Below, one piece after another: positions 52,184-61,271 of a stretch of 64,000 nt of DNA. The notes beneath the pieces were generated by a model. That model was not told the origin of the DNA, ran no database searches, and was given only the letters and a program-made list of their open reading frames with translations. The position numbers were made by a program, and so were the translations under genes. Each line of letters starts with the position of its first letter. Position 1 is the stretch's first letter. Origin of the DNA: UBA4421 sp002470275 (lineage in GTDB: Bacteria; Pseudomonadota; Gammaproteobacteria; Pseudomonadales; Azotimanducaceae); assembly GCA_913052345.1 (NCBI GenBank), contig CAJXDR010000001.1, forward strand, positions 124,001 to 188,000. Direction: 5' to 3'.

Positions 52184-52339
52184 GAATATCCCTCGTAGGC
52201 AAAAAAAATGCTAGGCCCATTCCGGTTCCGAATATATCCCCGGCCGGTGTCGTGCCATATTCATCTAGCATGGTGTAGGCTTTCGCCTCGCGCTTAGGCG
52301 CAAGTTAATCAAAGCGATTGTGAAGAAGAGATCAAAGTC

Positions 52340-53056
52340 ATGGCTGGTAAACAGAAACGTCAAAGCTCAGATCGGGTCAATACCGTTCGCTCAGCTATTC
52401 TGATCGCCCTAGGCTCCCTAGGTGGGCTGTTGGTGATTGCAGGCATCTACTTTTCGACAGACCTATCGAAAAATACGGTCCCGCAAGCGGGCGTTGATTA
52501 CGAAGTCATCTCAACCATCGAGCGGCCAAGGGCGCGGGGGCCTATCGTCGTGGAGGAGTTTTTCTCCTATGGCTGCATTCACTGTCGCAACTTCGAGCCA
52601 ACGCTAAAAGCCTGGGCCGGCACACCTCGAGACGACGTGACCTTCTCACGCAGACCCGCATCGTTTTCACCAAGCTGGGCGTTACTCGGCCAGGCTTACC
52701 TTGCGCTGGCCGAGACCGATACCGTTGACGCCCTCCACCAAAGCCTGTTCTCGGCCGTTCATGATCGCGGAATACAGTTTCGCTCCGCAGAGCAAATCGC
52801 CGAATTTTTGGACGGCACGACGTTGACGGCGGACGAATTTTTACGGGCATTCAATAGCCCCAGCGTGAGGAGGGGTTTGAGCCGCGCAGATTCGGATATG
52901 CGACGCTTCGGCATCAACTCGGTTCCGACCATGGTGATCGCGGGCAAGTACCGAGTCACTATGGGCAACGGCAATCAGCGCGCCTTAGAGGTCACTGACT
53001 ACCTCATCGAACAGGAGCGGGCAGCTCGTGCCACCCCGCTCCCAGGGGCGGACTAG
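52340..53056 (+). CDS. DsbA-like thioredoxin-fold protein, membrane-anchored
   Basis: 238-residue protein with a single N-terminal membrane helix (about residues 18-38) after a basic cytoplasmic stretch, and a periplasmic thioredoxin-like domain with C79-I-H-C82 (YGCIHCRNFE) and cis-proline in NSVPTMVIAGKYRV. Belongs to the DsbA family, probably introducing or isomerising disulphides. Convergent with the TonB receptor, sharing a 4-base CTAG overlap of stop codons. Confidence 0.86.
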   Translation: MAGKQKRQSSDRVNTVRSAILIALGSLGGLLVIAGIYFSTDLSKNTVPQAGVDYEVISTIERPRARGPIVVEEFFSYGCIHCRNFEPTLKAWAGTPRDDVTFSRRPASFSPSWALLGQAYLALAETDTVDALHQSLFSAVHDRGIQFRSAEQIAEFLDGTTLTADEFLRAFNSPSVRRGLSRADSDMRRFGINSVPTMVIAGKYRVTMGNGNQRALEVTDYLIEQERAARATPLPGAD

Positions 53057-55146
53057 AAGTCTAGCCGCAGGCTCAGGCCCACCTGTCGCGGCGCCCCCAA
53101 CTGGGTAAAGCCACGCGCGGCATAGTCGTCGCGCGGGTCATTGCCGAAATAAAACCCTCGCACCTCATACTCCTGATCCGCTAGGTTTCTTGCGTAAAAA
53201 CTAGCCGACCAGGCCGCACTGCGATAGCCGATGGAGGCGTTAATCAGCTCATAGCTGGCCGCACGTTCAGCGTGGCTATCGGAGAAGTAGTACTCATCCC
53301 GACCTTCTATATTTAGATTGACCGTCCACGCAGGCGCCAGCTGGTAATCTGCGGCGACATAAAACTGATAGCCAGGTGATTGGGCCTGATCACGCCCATC
53401 AAGGTCCTGGCCTGCACCGTCCACATAGTCTTCGAACTCCGTATCCAAGACACCCAATGAAGCTGCCAACTTAAGTCGATCTGTCGCCTGCAGGGATATC
53501 TCAAGCTCAACACCTTGATTGATGCCCTCGGCGCCATTGCCCACGAAGTCGATAAATTCTGCCGACCCGTCTGCTCGGACACGTGTGATCGACGTAGCAA
53601 TCTGAATATCCCGACGCTGCATGCGGAACACCGAAGCGGCCAAGCGTAGCCTGTCGTCTAACAGCATGGCCTTATAGCCCGCTTCCAGATTCCAGAGTGT
53701 CTCGGGGTCATAAAGACGCAGGTCCTCGTCCAGAGTGCCGGAGGTGTTAAACCCTCCAGACTTATAGCCTCGCGTCAGGCTGGTATAGAGCATGGCGTCC
53801 TCATTGGGGCTGTACTCCAGGAGAATCCTTCCCCCCAGCAGATCATCATCGGGATTATAGGCAACGCCCTCTGAATCTCGATAGTCAGACTCGTGCTGCT
53901 CCAAACGCAGCCCAACGCTGAGGCGCAGGCCAGGTGCGGGCGCACCACTGAGTTCACCATAGAGTGCTGCTCGATTCACATCATACCGACTGGTGAAGGG
54001 GGCGCTCAGCCAGGTGTAGTCTCGCTGCAGGTCAACGGACTTATCCAGAGCGTAAACACCTAGGACCCAATCGATGACGCCACCGATGCCATAGCCCTGC
54101 TGGGAAAGTAATCGCAGATCCGCCGTTCGCGTCCTTACGTCTCGTAAATAACGATCCGTGGAGCTGTAGCCATAGGGATGGAAACCATCAAACGTCCAGT
54201 CTTCGTCGTAACCATAGTCAATGTCGCTTTCCACTCCACCCAGGGACAGTTCCACCCGCGCAGTCTGTCCCAACGTTCGCTCAAGATTGACCCCGAGATA
54301 GTCGCTCTCCTGAGCATCCTTTCCTGGCTGGTCGGAGCGAGTTCGTCGATCGTTATCCAACGAAAAAGCGTCGTATCCATTATCAACATCCACATGCCCA
54401 GCGATAACCTGCCACCGACCCTCCTGAAATTCGCCCTGGAGCTTCCCGCGCACAGATGCCTCATCGTGATTATCCGTATCCTCTCGACCCAGATAAACGT
54501 TATCGATAAAGCCATCGTCTTGATATTGGCGAAGGCTCAGGCGGAACCCGCTATTTTCGCTCAAGGGACCACTTACAATGCCGCCAACGCCGAACGCGGC
54601 GTAATCTCCTGCATCAAGCACGAGCGTTGAGCTAAACTGCTCTGTGGGCTCAGGGCTGACGACATTAATCAATCCGGCCAGCGCGTTGGCGCCGTAAAGC
54701 GTTCCCTGGGGGCCACGAAAAATCTCAACCTGCTGCACGTCAAACAACGTAGCTGCAGTACCCAGACCGCTCAGGTCCACACCATCCACCAGAAGGCCGA
54801 CTGAGGCATTCAGCGGCTCGGCAAATTGGCCCCGTTCTCCAATCCCACGTATTTGGTAGAAGCGAGCTCGAGATGCCCCACTGGATAGGTTGAGATTCGG
54901 AGCCTGAGCCAGAAGTTCCTCTAGGTGATTGAGCCTTTCCTGCTGGGCGGCGGGATCAAGGACCGACACGCTCGCCGGTAGCTCAGACACGCCCGCAGAT
55001 CGAAATTCCGCAGTCACCAGGACTTCTTCGACCAATTCTGAGGACCAGGAGGTCATGGAGATGAGGGTTAACAGGGATAACACCCCGAGCTGGAAAAAGC
55101 GCCAGCAGGCAGCGCAGTGAAAGAACGGTCGTTTGAATATCTGCAT
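53053..55146 (-). CDS. TonB-dependent receptor, thiamine-regulated (predicted thiamine/precursor uptake)
   Basis: 697-residue outer-membrane receptor with signal peptide, TonB-box region (VEEVLVTAEFRSAGVSELP), plug (YQIRGIGERGQF, VQQVEIFRGPQGTLYGANALAGLINVVS) and a barrel that ends in GLSLRLDF. Its leader carries a TPP riboswitch, so its synthesis should fall when thiamine pyrophosphate is abundant. By established practice in comparative genomics such riboswitch-linked receptors are assigned to uptake of thiamine or a precursor. AAGGAG precedes the ATG and is buried in a leader hairpin. Confidence 0.9.
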   Translation of the reverse strand: MQIFKRPFFHCAACWRFFQLGVLSLLTLISMTSWSSELVEEVLVTAEFRSAGVSELPASVSVLDPAAQQERLNHLEELLAQAPNLNLSSGASRARFYQIRGIGERGQFAEPLNASVGLLVDGVDLSGLGTAATLFDVQQVEIFRGPQGTLYGANALAGLINVVSPEPTEQFSSTLVLDAGDYAAFGVGGIVSGPLSENSGFRLSLRQYQDDGFIDNVYLGREDTDNHDEASVRGKLQGEFQEGRWQVIAGHVDVDNGYDAFSLDNDRRTRSDQPGKDAQESDYLGVNLERTLGQTARVELSLGGVESDIDYGYDEDWTFDGFHPYGYSSTDRYLRDVRTRTADLRLLSQQGYGIGGVIDWVLGVYALDKSVDLQRDYTWLSAPFTSRYDVNRAALYGELSGAPAPGLRLSVGLRLEQHESDYRDSEGVAYNPDDDLLGGRILLEYSPNEDAMLYTSLTRGYKSGGFNTSGTLDEDLRLYDPETLWNLEAGYKAMLLDDRLRLAASVFRMQRRDIQIATSITRVRADGSAEFIDFVGNGAEGINQGVELEISLQATDRLKLAASLGVLDTEFEDYVDGAGQDLDGRDQAQSPGYQFYVAADYQLAPAWTVNLNIEGRDEYYFSDSHAERAASYELINASIGYRSAAWSASFYARNLADQEYEVRGFYFGNDPRDDYAARGFTQLGAPRQVGLSLRLDF

Positions 55147-55153
55147 TGTTGCT

Positions 55154-55173
55154 CCTTAGGCAGTTGCCTAAGG
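55154..55173 (-). promoter_or_regulatory. Shine-Dalgarno sequester hairpin of the riboswitch leader
   Basis: Perfect 9-bp stem with a 2-base loop: CCTTAGGCA/TGCCTAAGG. The right arm overlaps the AAGGAG ribosome-binding site five bases before the receptor ATG, so the closed hairpin blocks initiation. The left arm CCACCCTTAGG can instead pair with CCTAAGGGGTGG at the start of the aptamer, freeing the site. Confidence 0.75.
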
Positions 55174-55233
55174 GTGGGCTGGGCCTGCTGCAGGTTGGCT
55201 CTAGATAAGAACAAGGCCTACATGCCCATCCAA

Positions 55234-55334
55234 TCACCTATCCCTACGCCGGTGCTGACCGGATCAGGTTCGAAGGGTCCCCGTGGTATCACATTGACGC
55301 CACGCATCTCAGGCCGAAGCCACCCCTTAGGTGA
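55234..55334 (-). promoter_or_regulatory. TPP riboswitch (THI element)
   Basis: Thiamine-pyrophosphate aptamer upstream of the TonB receptor. On the minus strand the conserved parts are GGGGTGGC and CTGAGATG in the pyrimidine-binding half, and ACCCTTCGAACCTGATCCGG followed by the GCGTAGGGA strand in the pyrophosphate half. The closing P1 helix is a perfect 7-bp pair, TCACCTA (55328-55334) with TAGGTGA (55234-55240). The loop and helix order are canonical, and no terminator follows, which favours translational control. Confidence 0.95.
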
Positions 55335-55338
55335 CCAA

Positions 55339-55368
55339 ACCATAGCTGGGTTCATGCCCAGATGTCCA
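55339..55368 (-). promoter_or_regulatory. Candidate promoter for the riboswitch leader
   Basis: TGGACA (one mismatch to the consensus -35) at 55363-55368 and TATGGT at 55339-55344 are separated by 18 bases. Transcription would begin just at the 5' edge of the aptamer. The -10 is weak, so this is tentative. Confidence 0.4.
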
Positions 55369-55479
55369 CTCACTGATGGAAAAATAGCTCACATCCACCT
55401 GGACGCAGCAAACTCCGTCGGGCTTGGTTAAACTATCTGCAATCTCGCGAATCCCCGTTGCAACCTATGCCAGCTTTGA

Positions 55480-57858
55480 ATGCCCATCACCATGATGCCA
55501 ATCCCTAGGCTAGCGGCTTCACGCTCCAAGCCCAAGAAGGGCCGCAAGCGCCCTAGCGGCAAAAAGCCGGGCCTGCTGGGAAGGTTGCTCCGCCTGCTGT
55601 TCACCCTGCTGCTCAAGATTGCTCTGTGGATATCGCTGCTGGCTATTCTGCTCTTGGCCGGTTACGCCTATTACCTGGACCGCACGATCACCAAAACGTT
55701 TGAAGGCCGCCGTTGGTCGATTCCAGCTCAGGTTTACGCACAACCGCTGGAGCTCTTCTCCGGACGGCCGCTGGGCAAGGATGCGCTAGTGAGCGAGCTT
55801 GAGCGCCTGGGTTACCGGGCCAGCGATCATCTTGACGTACCCGGACTCTATCGGACGAGCCGTACCGACCTGCAGGTTCACCTTAGGGGCTTCAGCTTCG
55901 CAGATGCCCGCCGCCCGGCTCAGCGGCTAAGTATCGCCTTTGCCGGCAATCGCATCAGCAATATCAAAAACCCGCGCGGCGGCGATATTGGCCTAATTCG
56001 CGTTGACCCAGCCACTATTGGCAGCTTCTTCCCCTCGCATGGAGAGGATAGGCTGATCCTCCGCCCGGATGAGGTGCCCCCACTCTTAGCCCAGGGATTA
56101 AAAGCCGTTGAGGATCGAGAGTTTGATACCCATCGCGGCTTCAGCATTAGCGGCATTGCGCGCGCGGCGCTGGTCAATTTCCGCAGTGGCGAAGCTCGAC
56201 AGGGGGGCAGCACGCTGACTCAGCAATTAGTCAAAAGCTACTTCCTGACCAATGAACGCAGTATCCAACGCAAGCTGCGAGAACTTGCCATGTCCATCAT
56301 TCTCGAGTTGAGGTTCACCAAGGAAGACCTGCTGACCGCCTACATCAACGAAATCTTTCTAGGGCAGAATGGCGCACGCGCTATTCATGGATTTGGTCTT
56401 GGTGCCCAGTACTACTTTAACAAGCCGCTAAATGAGCTGGCTGTTGACCAAATCGCAACGCTTATCAGCATCATTCGGGGACCCTCATACTACAACCCCC
56501 TCCGCCACCCCGAGAGAACCCTTCGGCGTCGCAATCGAATTCTCGATACCTTCCTAGCCGACGGACTAATCAGTAACAGCCTGCACCAGGATGCCATTGG
56601 CGCACCCCTTGGCGTCACTCGCAACTCAAGGGAGGGAGGCACTTACTACCCAGGATTCATGGATCTGGTTCGTTCAGAACTCACCGAGCGCTACTCCGCC
56701 GCAGACCTCAGAACTCAGGGCCTGCGAATCTTTACCACGCTGCGCCCGCAAATTCAGGAAGCCGCCCAGCGGGCGGTGAGCGATACCCTGGACAGACTCG
56801 AAAAAGATCGGGGCCTAGAAGACCAGAGCCTTGAGGCCGCGATGATCGTTACGGACACGCAAACAGGCGATGTACACGCTTTGATTGGCGGCAGAAAGGG
56901 GCAGGTCGACGGATTTAATCGTGTCCTCAACGCAAAGCGACCGGTGGGTTCAGTGATCAAGCCCGTCATTGCGCTCACCGCCTTGGAGCAAGGCTATGAC
57001 TGGCATTCCCTGGTGAAGGACGAGGCCATCACCCTTACCTCTGACGGCAGCGCACCCTGGTCCCCGAGGAACTATGATGGCAAAACGCGCGGCGATGTGC
57101 CGCTAATCCGTGCTTTGGCGCTGTCGCTCAATTTAGCGATGATCGATTTAGGGCAACGCGTTGGCCTTTTGGAGGTTCAGCGAACCTTTACTCGCCTGCT
57201 TGGAGAAGCGCCTGGGAACCGCTACCCATCTTTTTTCCTTGGCGCAGAATCCATGTCACCCCTTCAACTTGCCGAGCTCTATGGCAATTTCGCTAGCGCT
57301 GGTTTTCGAACACCGCCCAAATCGGTGATCACCGTGCTGGATGAAGAAAACAGGCCACTTTCCCACTACCCTTTCCAGCTAGACCAGACCATAGACTCCG
57401 GCGTCGTCAACAGCTTGAATCGAGGGCTCGAAGTGGTGATGCGTCGCGGCACCGGTCGCGCCTCGTCCTACGCTCAGGCCGGGATCGCCGGCAAGACGGG
57501 AACCACCAACGACAACCGAGACAGCTGGTTCGCTGGCTTCGACAGCCGATCGCTGGCTGTGGTTTGGGTAGGACGCGATGACAATAAACCCATGGGGCTA
57601 ACGGGATCATCAGGCGCGCTTAGAATCTGGGATGCGCTGCAGCAACAAATCCCGCCAGCTGCCCTGCAGCCTTCCGAGACCCAGACCTTAGTCCCCATCG
57701 AATATCTCACCGGCCTGAGAGCCAATGAAAAATGTGCAGATGTTGTTGAGTTACCCATCCGCCAGCCTGATACTTTATCCGTCAAGGCGGGCTGCGGGCT
57801 CAAGCCGGGATTCGGCCGCCGCTTACGCGCCTTGTTTGGCAATAATGACGATCCATAG
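55480..57858 (+). CDS. mrcB: Penicillin-binding protein 1B (bifunctional class A PBP)
   Basis: 792-residue peptidoglycan synthase with a basic cytoplasmic N-terminus, one membrane helix (about residues 43-62), a UB2H-like region with YAQPLELFSGRPLG, a GT51 glycosyltransferase domain (E211 in EDREFDTHRG; GGSTLTQQLVKSYF) and a transpeptidase domain with S491 (GSVIK), SLN at 549-551 and KTGTT near residue 670. All catalytic motifs are intact. The start is not certain: three ATG codons occur within the first six codons and none has a good ribosome-binding site. Confidence 0.93.
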   Translation: MPITMMPIPRLAASRSKPKKGRKRPSGKKPGLLGRLLRLLFTLLLKIALWISLLAILLLAGYAYYLDRTITKTFEGRRWSIPAQVYAQPLELFSGRPLGKDALVSELERLGYRASDHLDVPGLYRTSRTDLQVHLRGFSFADARRPAQRLSIAFAGNRISNIKNPRGGDIGLIRVDPATIGSFFPSHGEDRLILRPDEVPPLLAQGLKAVEDREFDTHRGFSISGIARAALVNFRSGEARQGGSTLTQQLVKSYFLTNERSIQRKLRELAMSIILELRFTKEDLLTAYINEIFLGQNGARAIHGFGLGAQYYFNKPLNELAVDQIATLISIIRGPSYYNPLRHPERTLRRRNRILDTFLADGLISNSLHQDAIGAPLGVTRNSREGGTYYPGFMDLVRSELTERYSAADLRTQGLRIFTTLRPQIQEAAQRAVSDTLDRLEKDRGLEDQSLEAAMIVTDTQTGDVHALIGGRKGQVDGFNRVLNAKRPVGSVIKPVIALTALEQGYDWHSLVKDEAITLTSDGSAPWSPRNYDGKTRGDVPLIRALALSLNLAMIDLGQRVGLLEVQRTFTRLLGEAPGNRYPSFFLGAESMSPLQLAELYGNFASAGFRTPPKSVITVLDEENRPLSHYPFQLDQTIDSGVVNSLNRGLEVVMRRGTGRASSYAQAGIAGKTGTTNDNRDSWFAGFDSRSLAVVWVGRDDNKPMGLTGSSGALRIWDALQQQIPPAALQPSETQTLVPIEYLTGLRANEKCADVVELPIRQPDTLSVKAGCGLKPGFGRRLRALFGNNDDP

Positions 57859-57868
57859 GGGGTAGCAC

Positions 57869-58330
57869 ATGCGCGTTTATGGCCTGCTCATTTCTCTCAT
57901 CCTGTCCCTCATCGCAGGCTGTGCCACTAGCCCACCTCCGCGACCCCAGGACGGCTCTGCTGCGCCCAGAGACAGCGCACGGCCAACGGCCCCTGCAAAG
58001 GTAGCCGTCCAGCCTCCGCGCAGCGAGGCCGCTCAGGTACTGCTCACCAGAGCAGATGCGGCGCCGTCGCCCAGTCAGGCCATCGGCCTGCTGGAACGGG
58101 CGATTCGCATTGAGCCTAGAGAACCACTGCTGTGGACGCGTCTGAGCGCCGCACACTTGGCTGAGGGTAACTTGGGCAATGCTATGCAGCATGCACGGAA
58201 AGCCATTGCCCTGGCCGCAGCCAACTCGCTCAAGGCGACCCAGGCCTGGCTCCAGCTAGCAGACGTTCTAGAAGCATCGGGAGATGTCAAAGAGGCCTCA
58301 TCTCTACGCCGTCGCTATGATTCGTTTTAG
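57869..58330 (+). CDS. TPR-containing lipoprotein
   Basis: 153-residue lipoprotein. The signal peptide ends in the lipobox LIAGC (C18), followed by a Pro/Ala/Ser-rich linker and two TPR-like helix pairs (AIGLLERAIRIEPREPLLWTRLSAAHLAEGNLGNAMQHARKAIAL). AGGGGGTAG precedes the ATG. It follows mrcB by 10 bases. Position after a class A PBP suggests a role near peptidoglycan synthesis (LpoB- or CpoB-like regulators are known nearby in other genera), but no such family signature is seen. Confidence 0.75.
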   Translation: MRVYGLLISLILSLIAGCATSPPPRPQDGSAAPRDSARPTAPAKVAVQPPRSEAAQVLLTRADAAPSPSQAIGLLERAIRIEPREPLLWTRLSAAHLAEGNLGNAMQHARKAIALAAANSLKATQAWLQLADVLEASGDVKEASSLRRRYDSF

Positions 58331-59924
58331 CCTGCAAGCCGACGCAACGCTGGACCGCTTACGTCCTTGGAGGGCACCGCTGAGTTCAATTTGGCAGCGC
58401 GTCGCCCTGCTTGCCGCCGCCAGCACGCTGGCCCTAAGCGGCTGCGCCACCAATCCAGTAACCGGAAAAAACGAGCTCAGTCTGGTTTCTGAAGCCTGGG
58501 AACTGAATACCGGAAGAAACCAATACCTCCCGGCCCAACAGTCCCAAGGGGGACAGTACGTTGCTGACCCGGAGGTTCAGCGCTATGTCGCGGAAGTCGG
58601 TCGTCGCATTGCCGAGGTGAGCGATCGGCAATTACCCTATGAATTCGTTGTCCTCAACGACAGCACGCCCAATGCATGGGCCCTGCCTGGGGGAAAGATA
58701 GCGATCAATCGAGGTCTGCTCACAGAACTGTCCTCTGAAGCGGAGCTGGCCGCCGTGCTAAGCCATGAGGTCGTCCATGCTGCAGCGCGTCATGGCGTGC
58801 AGAACGTGCAGCGAAGCGCACTCCTCAGCGCTGCAACCGCAGCTACTGGCTTGGCCATGGAGGACAGTGCATACGGGCAAATAGCGGTGCTTGGTGCAGG
58901 CCTAGGGGCTACCTTGGTCAATGCTGGCTATGGGCGGGAGGCAGAACGAGAAGCCGATATCTACGGAATGGATTACATGGCTCGGGCGGGCTACGACCCC
59001 CAGGGGGCCGTAGCGCTACAGCGCACCTTTGTCGAATTATCAGAATCTCAATCGCCAACAGGGTTGGAGAAATGGTTCGCCTCGCACCCGCCGTCACGAG
59101 AGCGTTTGGCCGCCAATACCGCCTATGCCGAGCGCCTCCCGACAGGGGGCAGGATGGGAACGCAACGTTACCAACAGGCAACCGCTCACCTTCGGAAAAC
59201 CGCACCGGCCTACCAAGATTACCAAGAGGCGAAAAAAATGTTGTCTGACGGTCGCACCCAGGCCGCTCGCCGCCTCATCAACGACGCCATCTCCCAGGAG
59301 CCCAACGAATACCTCTTTCACGCTCTCCTGGGCGATATCGACATGCGCCAGGACAGAAAAGAAGAGGCATTGGCCGCGTACGAACGCTCCATCGACGTTG
59401 CAGACGGGTTCTTCTACCCACACTTACAAAGCGGCCTGGTCTACCAACGGCTCAATCAGTTCGGCCCGGCAAAACGCCAACTCGGCCGCAGCATCGAGCT
59501 CTTACCGACTGCAGAGGCCTACTACGCCATGGGCAACATCGCGCAACGCGAGGGACGTAGCGAAGCGGCAGAACGTTATTTTGCGGAAGCAGCAAGAGAC
59601 ACCGGGGCCACGGGACAGGCCGCCCTGACTTCTTTGATGGGATTAAGGGTGGCGAAAAACCCGGGGGCCTATTTACGAACTCGAACCGGTTTAGACAATG
59701 CAGGCCGCATTCTGGTTGAGGTGACCAATACGTCTACCCGCAGTTTCCGGGATGTGCTGTTGTCGATTCGCTACATTGATCAGCGAGGGCAGCCTGTGGC
59801 GCTGCAGCGACGAATAGCTCACGTACCCCCACAGCAGACGCGCGGTTTAGCCACGGCTGCAGAACCCAGTGAGGGGCGCGTCAGCGTGACCATCAGTCAG
59901 GCACGCCTGGTTGGCGCTAACTAA
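58317..59924 (+). CDS. M48 family metalloprotease with TPR repeats (BepA-like lipoprotein)
   Basis: 535-residue protein with a lipobox (ALSGC), an M48 peptidase domain carrying HExxH (LSHEVVH) and the ExxAD third zinc ligand (EREAD), and a C-terminal TPR region. BepA (YfgC) of E. coli has this M48-plus-TPR layout and degrades or chaperones outer-membrane assembly intermediates. The start is uncertain; ATG 58317 is used, with an in-frame ATG 33 bases upstream overlapping the preceding lipoprotein by more. The gene overlaps the TPR lipoprotein by 14 bases. Confidence 0.87.
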   Translation: MIRFSLQADATLDRLRPWRAPLSSIWQRVALLAAASTLALSGCATNPVTGKNELSLVSEAWELNTGRNQYLPAQQSQGGQYVADPEVQRYVAEVGRRIAEVSDRQLPYEFVVLNDSTPNAWALPGGKIAINRGLLTELSSEAELAAVLSHEVVHAAARHGVQNVQRSALLSAATAATGLAMEDSAYGQIAVLGAGLGATLVNAGYGREAEREADIYGMDYMARAGYDPQGAVALQRTFVELSESQSPTGLEKWFASHPPSRERLAANTAYAERLPTGGRMGTQRYQQATAHLRKTAPAYQDYQEAKKMLSDGRTQAARRLINDAISQEPNEYLFHALLGDIDMRQDRKEEALAAYERSIDVADGFFYPHLQSGLVYQRLNQFGPAKRQLGRSIELLPTAEAYYAMGNIAQREGRSEAAERYFAEAARDTGATGQAALTSLMGLRVAKNPGAYLRTRTGLDNAGRILVEVTNTSTRSFRDVLLSIRYIDQRGQPVALQRRIAHVPPQQTRGLATAAEPSEGRVSVTISQARLVGAN

Positions 59925-59953
59925 GCCCAGACGGTATTCCGCCTTAACTCGGC

Positions 59954-61240
59954 TCATTTCATGCTTTCGTAAAGGGCGGCACGATCTTGCTTATAACGCC
60001 TGCCAGCCAGGTAAAAAAGCGGCAGCGCGAGCATAGAAATCAGGGTGAAAACGACCAGCGTCATGGTATAGGGCGACGCCACACCGGACGCCCGCATCCA
60101 ATCAATAGCAAAGCCGGCACCGGTCACGCCAATGCCGATACCCACAAAGTTCAAGGCGAGGATGAAAAAAGCAACCACCGTACCGCGTATCTGTGGTGGA
60201 ACGAGTTCTTGAACCGTGGCAAACGTGGGCCCGAAAAAACAGCCCAGCTGGAAGTATCCAATGAAAATACCCACCAAAAACACAATCGAATCGGGATCGA
60301 CCAGGCGGTAGGCTAGACTGACAGGCGTCAGCACCGCAATCACCCAGAAAAGAAACATCGGCCGGCCCACCCCGGTTCTACGCAAAAAGACATCGCCCCC
60401 TATTCCACCGAACAGGTTTCCGGCAAGCCCCCCAAAGAAGGCCAACCACCCGCTCAATTCTGCGATTTCAGAACGATCGAAATCACGCTCCTGCACGAAC
60501 CAAAGCTGCTCGAACACTGCAGCCCCAAGGACAAAATGAAAGGCCACACCGCCGCAAATTGTCATGGTTAGCGCGGGCGAATTGCGAAGTGCCGACAGCA
60601 GAATCTTCATTATTTCACGCACCGAGGGCTTCTCGGTAGAGGACGCATCAACTTCGTGTCGTCGTGGCGTCTCCTTCATGGTGAGCATGATGAGCGCCAG
60701 CAGCAGACCGAACCCGCCCAACGCATAAAAACATCCGCGCCAGCCCAGCAGCGGCTCCAGGTAGGCGACCACAAAAAGACTCGCGGCAATACCGATGGGC
60801 ACGCCCATGTAGTAGGTCCCAGAGGCAAATCCCAAACGCGCCGGTGGAAAGCGGTCCGCCAGCAACGACATGGCTGTAGGTGTCATGATGGATTCACCCA
60901 CACCGATAAAGAGTCGCGGGATCGCCAGACTGACAAAGCCCTTAGCCATCCCGGATAGGGCAGTGAGTGCGCTCCAAAGGCCGAGACCTGCAGCAATCAG
61001 TCGCGTTCGATTAACCTTGTCCGCAAGCACGCCCATAAATAGGCCCGCTAGGGAATAAAAAATGATGAAGATCAGACCCGTGAGGAGACCAAACTCCGTG
61101 TCCGTCAGCCCAAGCTCAGGTACGATCCAGTTCGCGAAACTGGCAAGCAGCTGTCGATCAATAAAGTTCATCACGTTAAGCAACGTTAGAAACATCAAAA
61201 ATCCGTAGTCGCGCGGGTTGACCTGCCAATCTCTTTCCAT
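59954..61240 (-). CDS. MFS transporter
   Basis: 428-residue major facilitator with 12 predicted helices. MNFIDRQLLASFANWIVPELGLTDTEFGLLTG and LFMGVLADKVNRTRLIAAGLGLWSALTALSGMAKG place it in the spinster-like/ACS group, as for the MFS protein at 22.6-24.2 kb. GGAGGGAAG precedes the ATG. It sits 31 bases downstream of glcF on the same strand, so it may import or export glycolate or a related acid; this is by position only. Confidence 0.86.
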   Translation of the reverse strand: MERDWQVNPRDYGFLMFLTLLNVMNFIDRQLLASFANWIVPELGLTDTEFGLLTGLIFIIFYSLAGLFMGVLADKVNRTRLIAAGLGLWSALTALSGMAKGFVSLAIPRLFIGVGESIMTPTAMSLLADRFPPARLGFASGTYYMGVPIGIAASLFVVAYLEPLLGWRGCFYALGGFGLLLALIMLTMKETPRRHEVDASSTEKPSVREIMKILLSALRNSPALTMTICGGVAFHFVLGAAVFEQLWFVQERDFDRSEIAELSGWLAFFGGLAGNLFGGIGGDVFLRRTGVGRPMFLFWVIAVLTPVSLAYRLVDPDSIVFLVGIFIGYFQLGCFFGPTFATVQELVPPQIRGTVVAFFILALNFVGIGIGVTGAGFAIDWMRASGVASPYTMTLVVFTLISMLALPLFYLAGRRYKQDRAALYESMK

Positions 61241-61271
61241 CTTCCCTCCTCTCGCCGCAGACGAGAATAGG

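Noticed and set aside
55241..55280. A tRNA T-loop-like sequence (GGTTCGAA) upstream of the TonB receptor
   Set aside because: The surrounding bases match the conserved second half of a TPP aptamer on the minus strand and no tRNA cloverleaf can be drawn.
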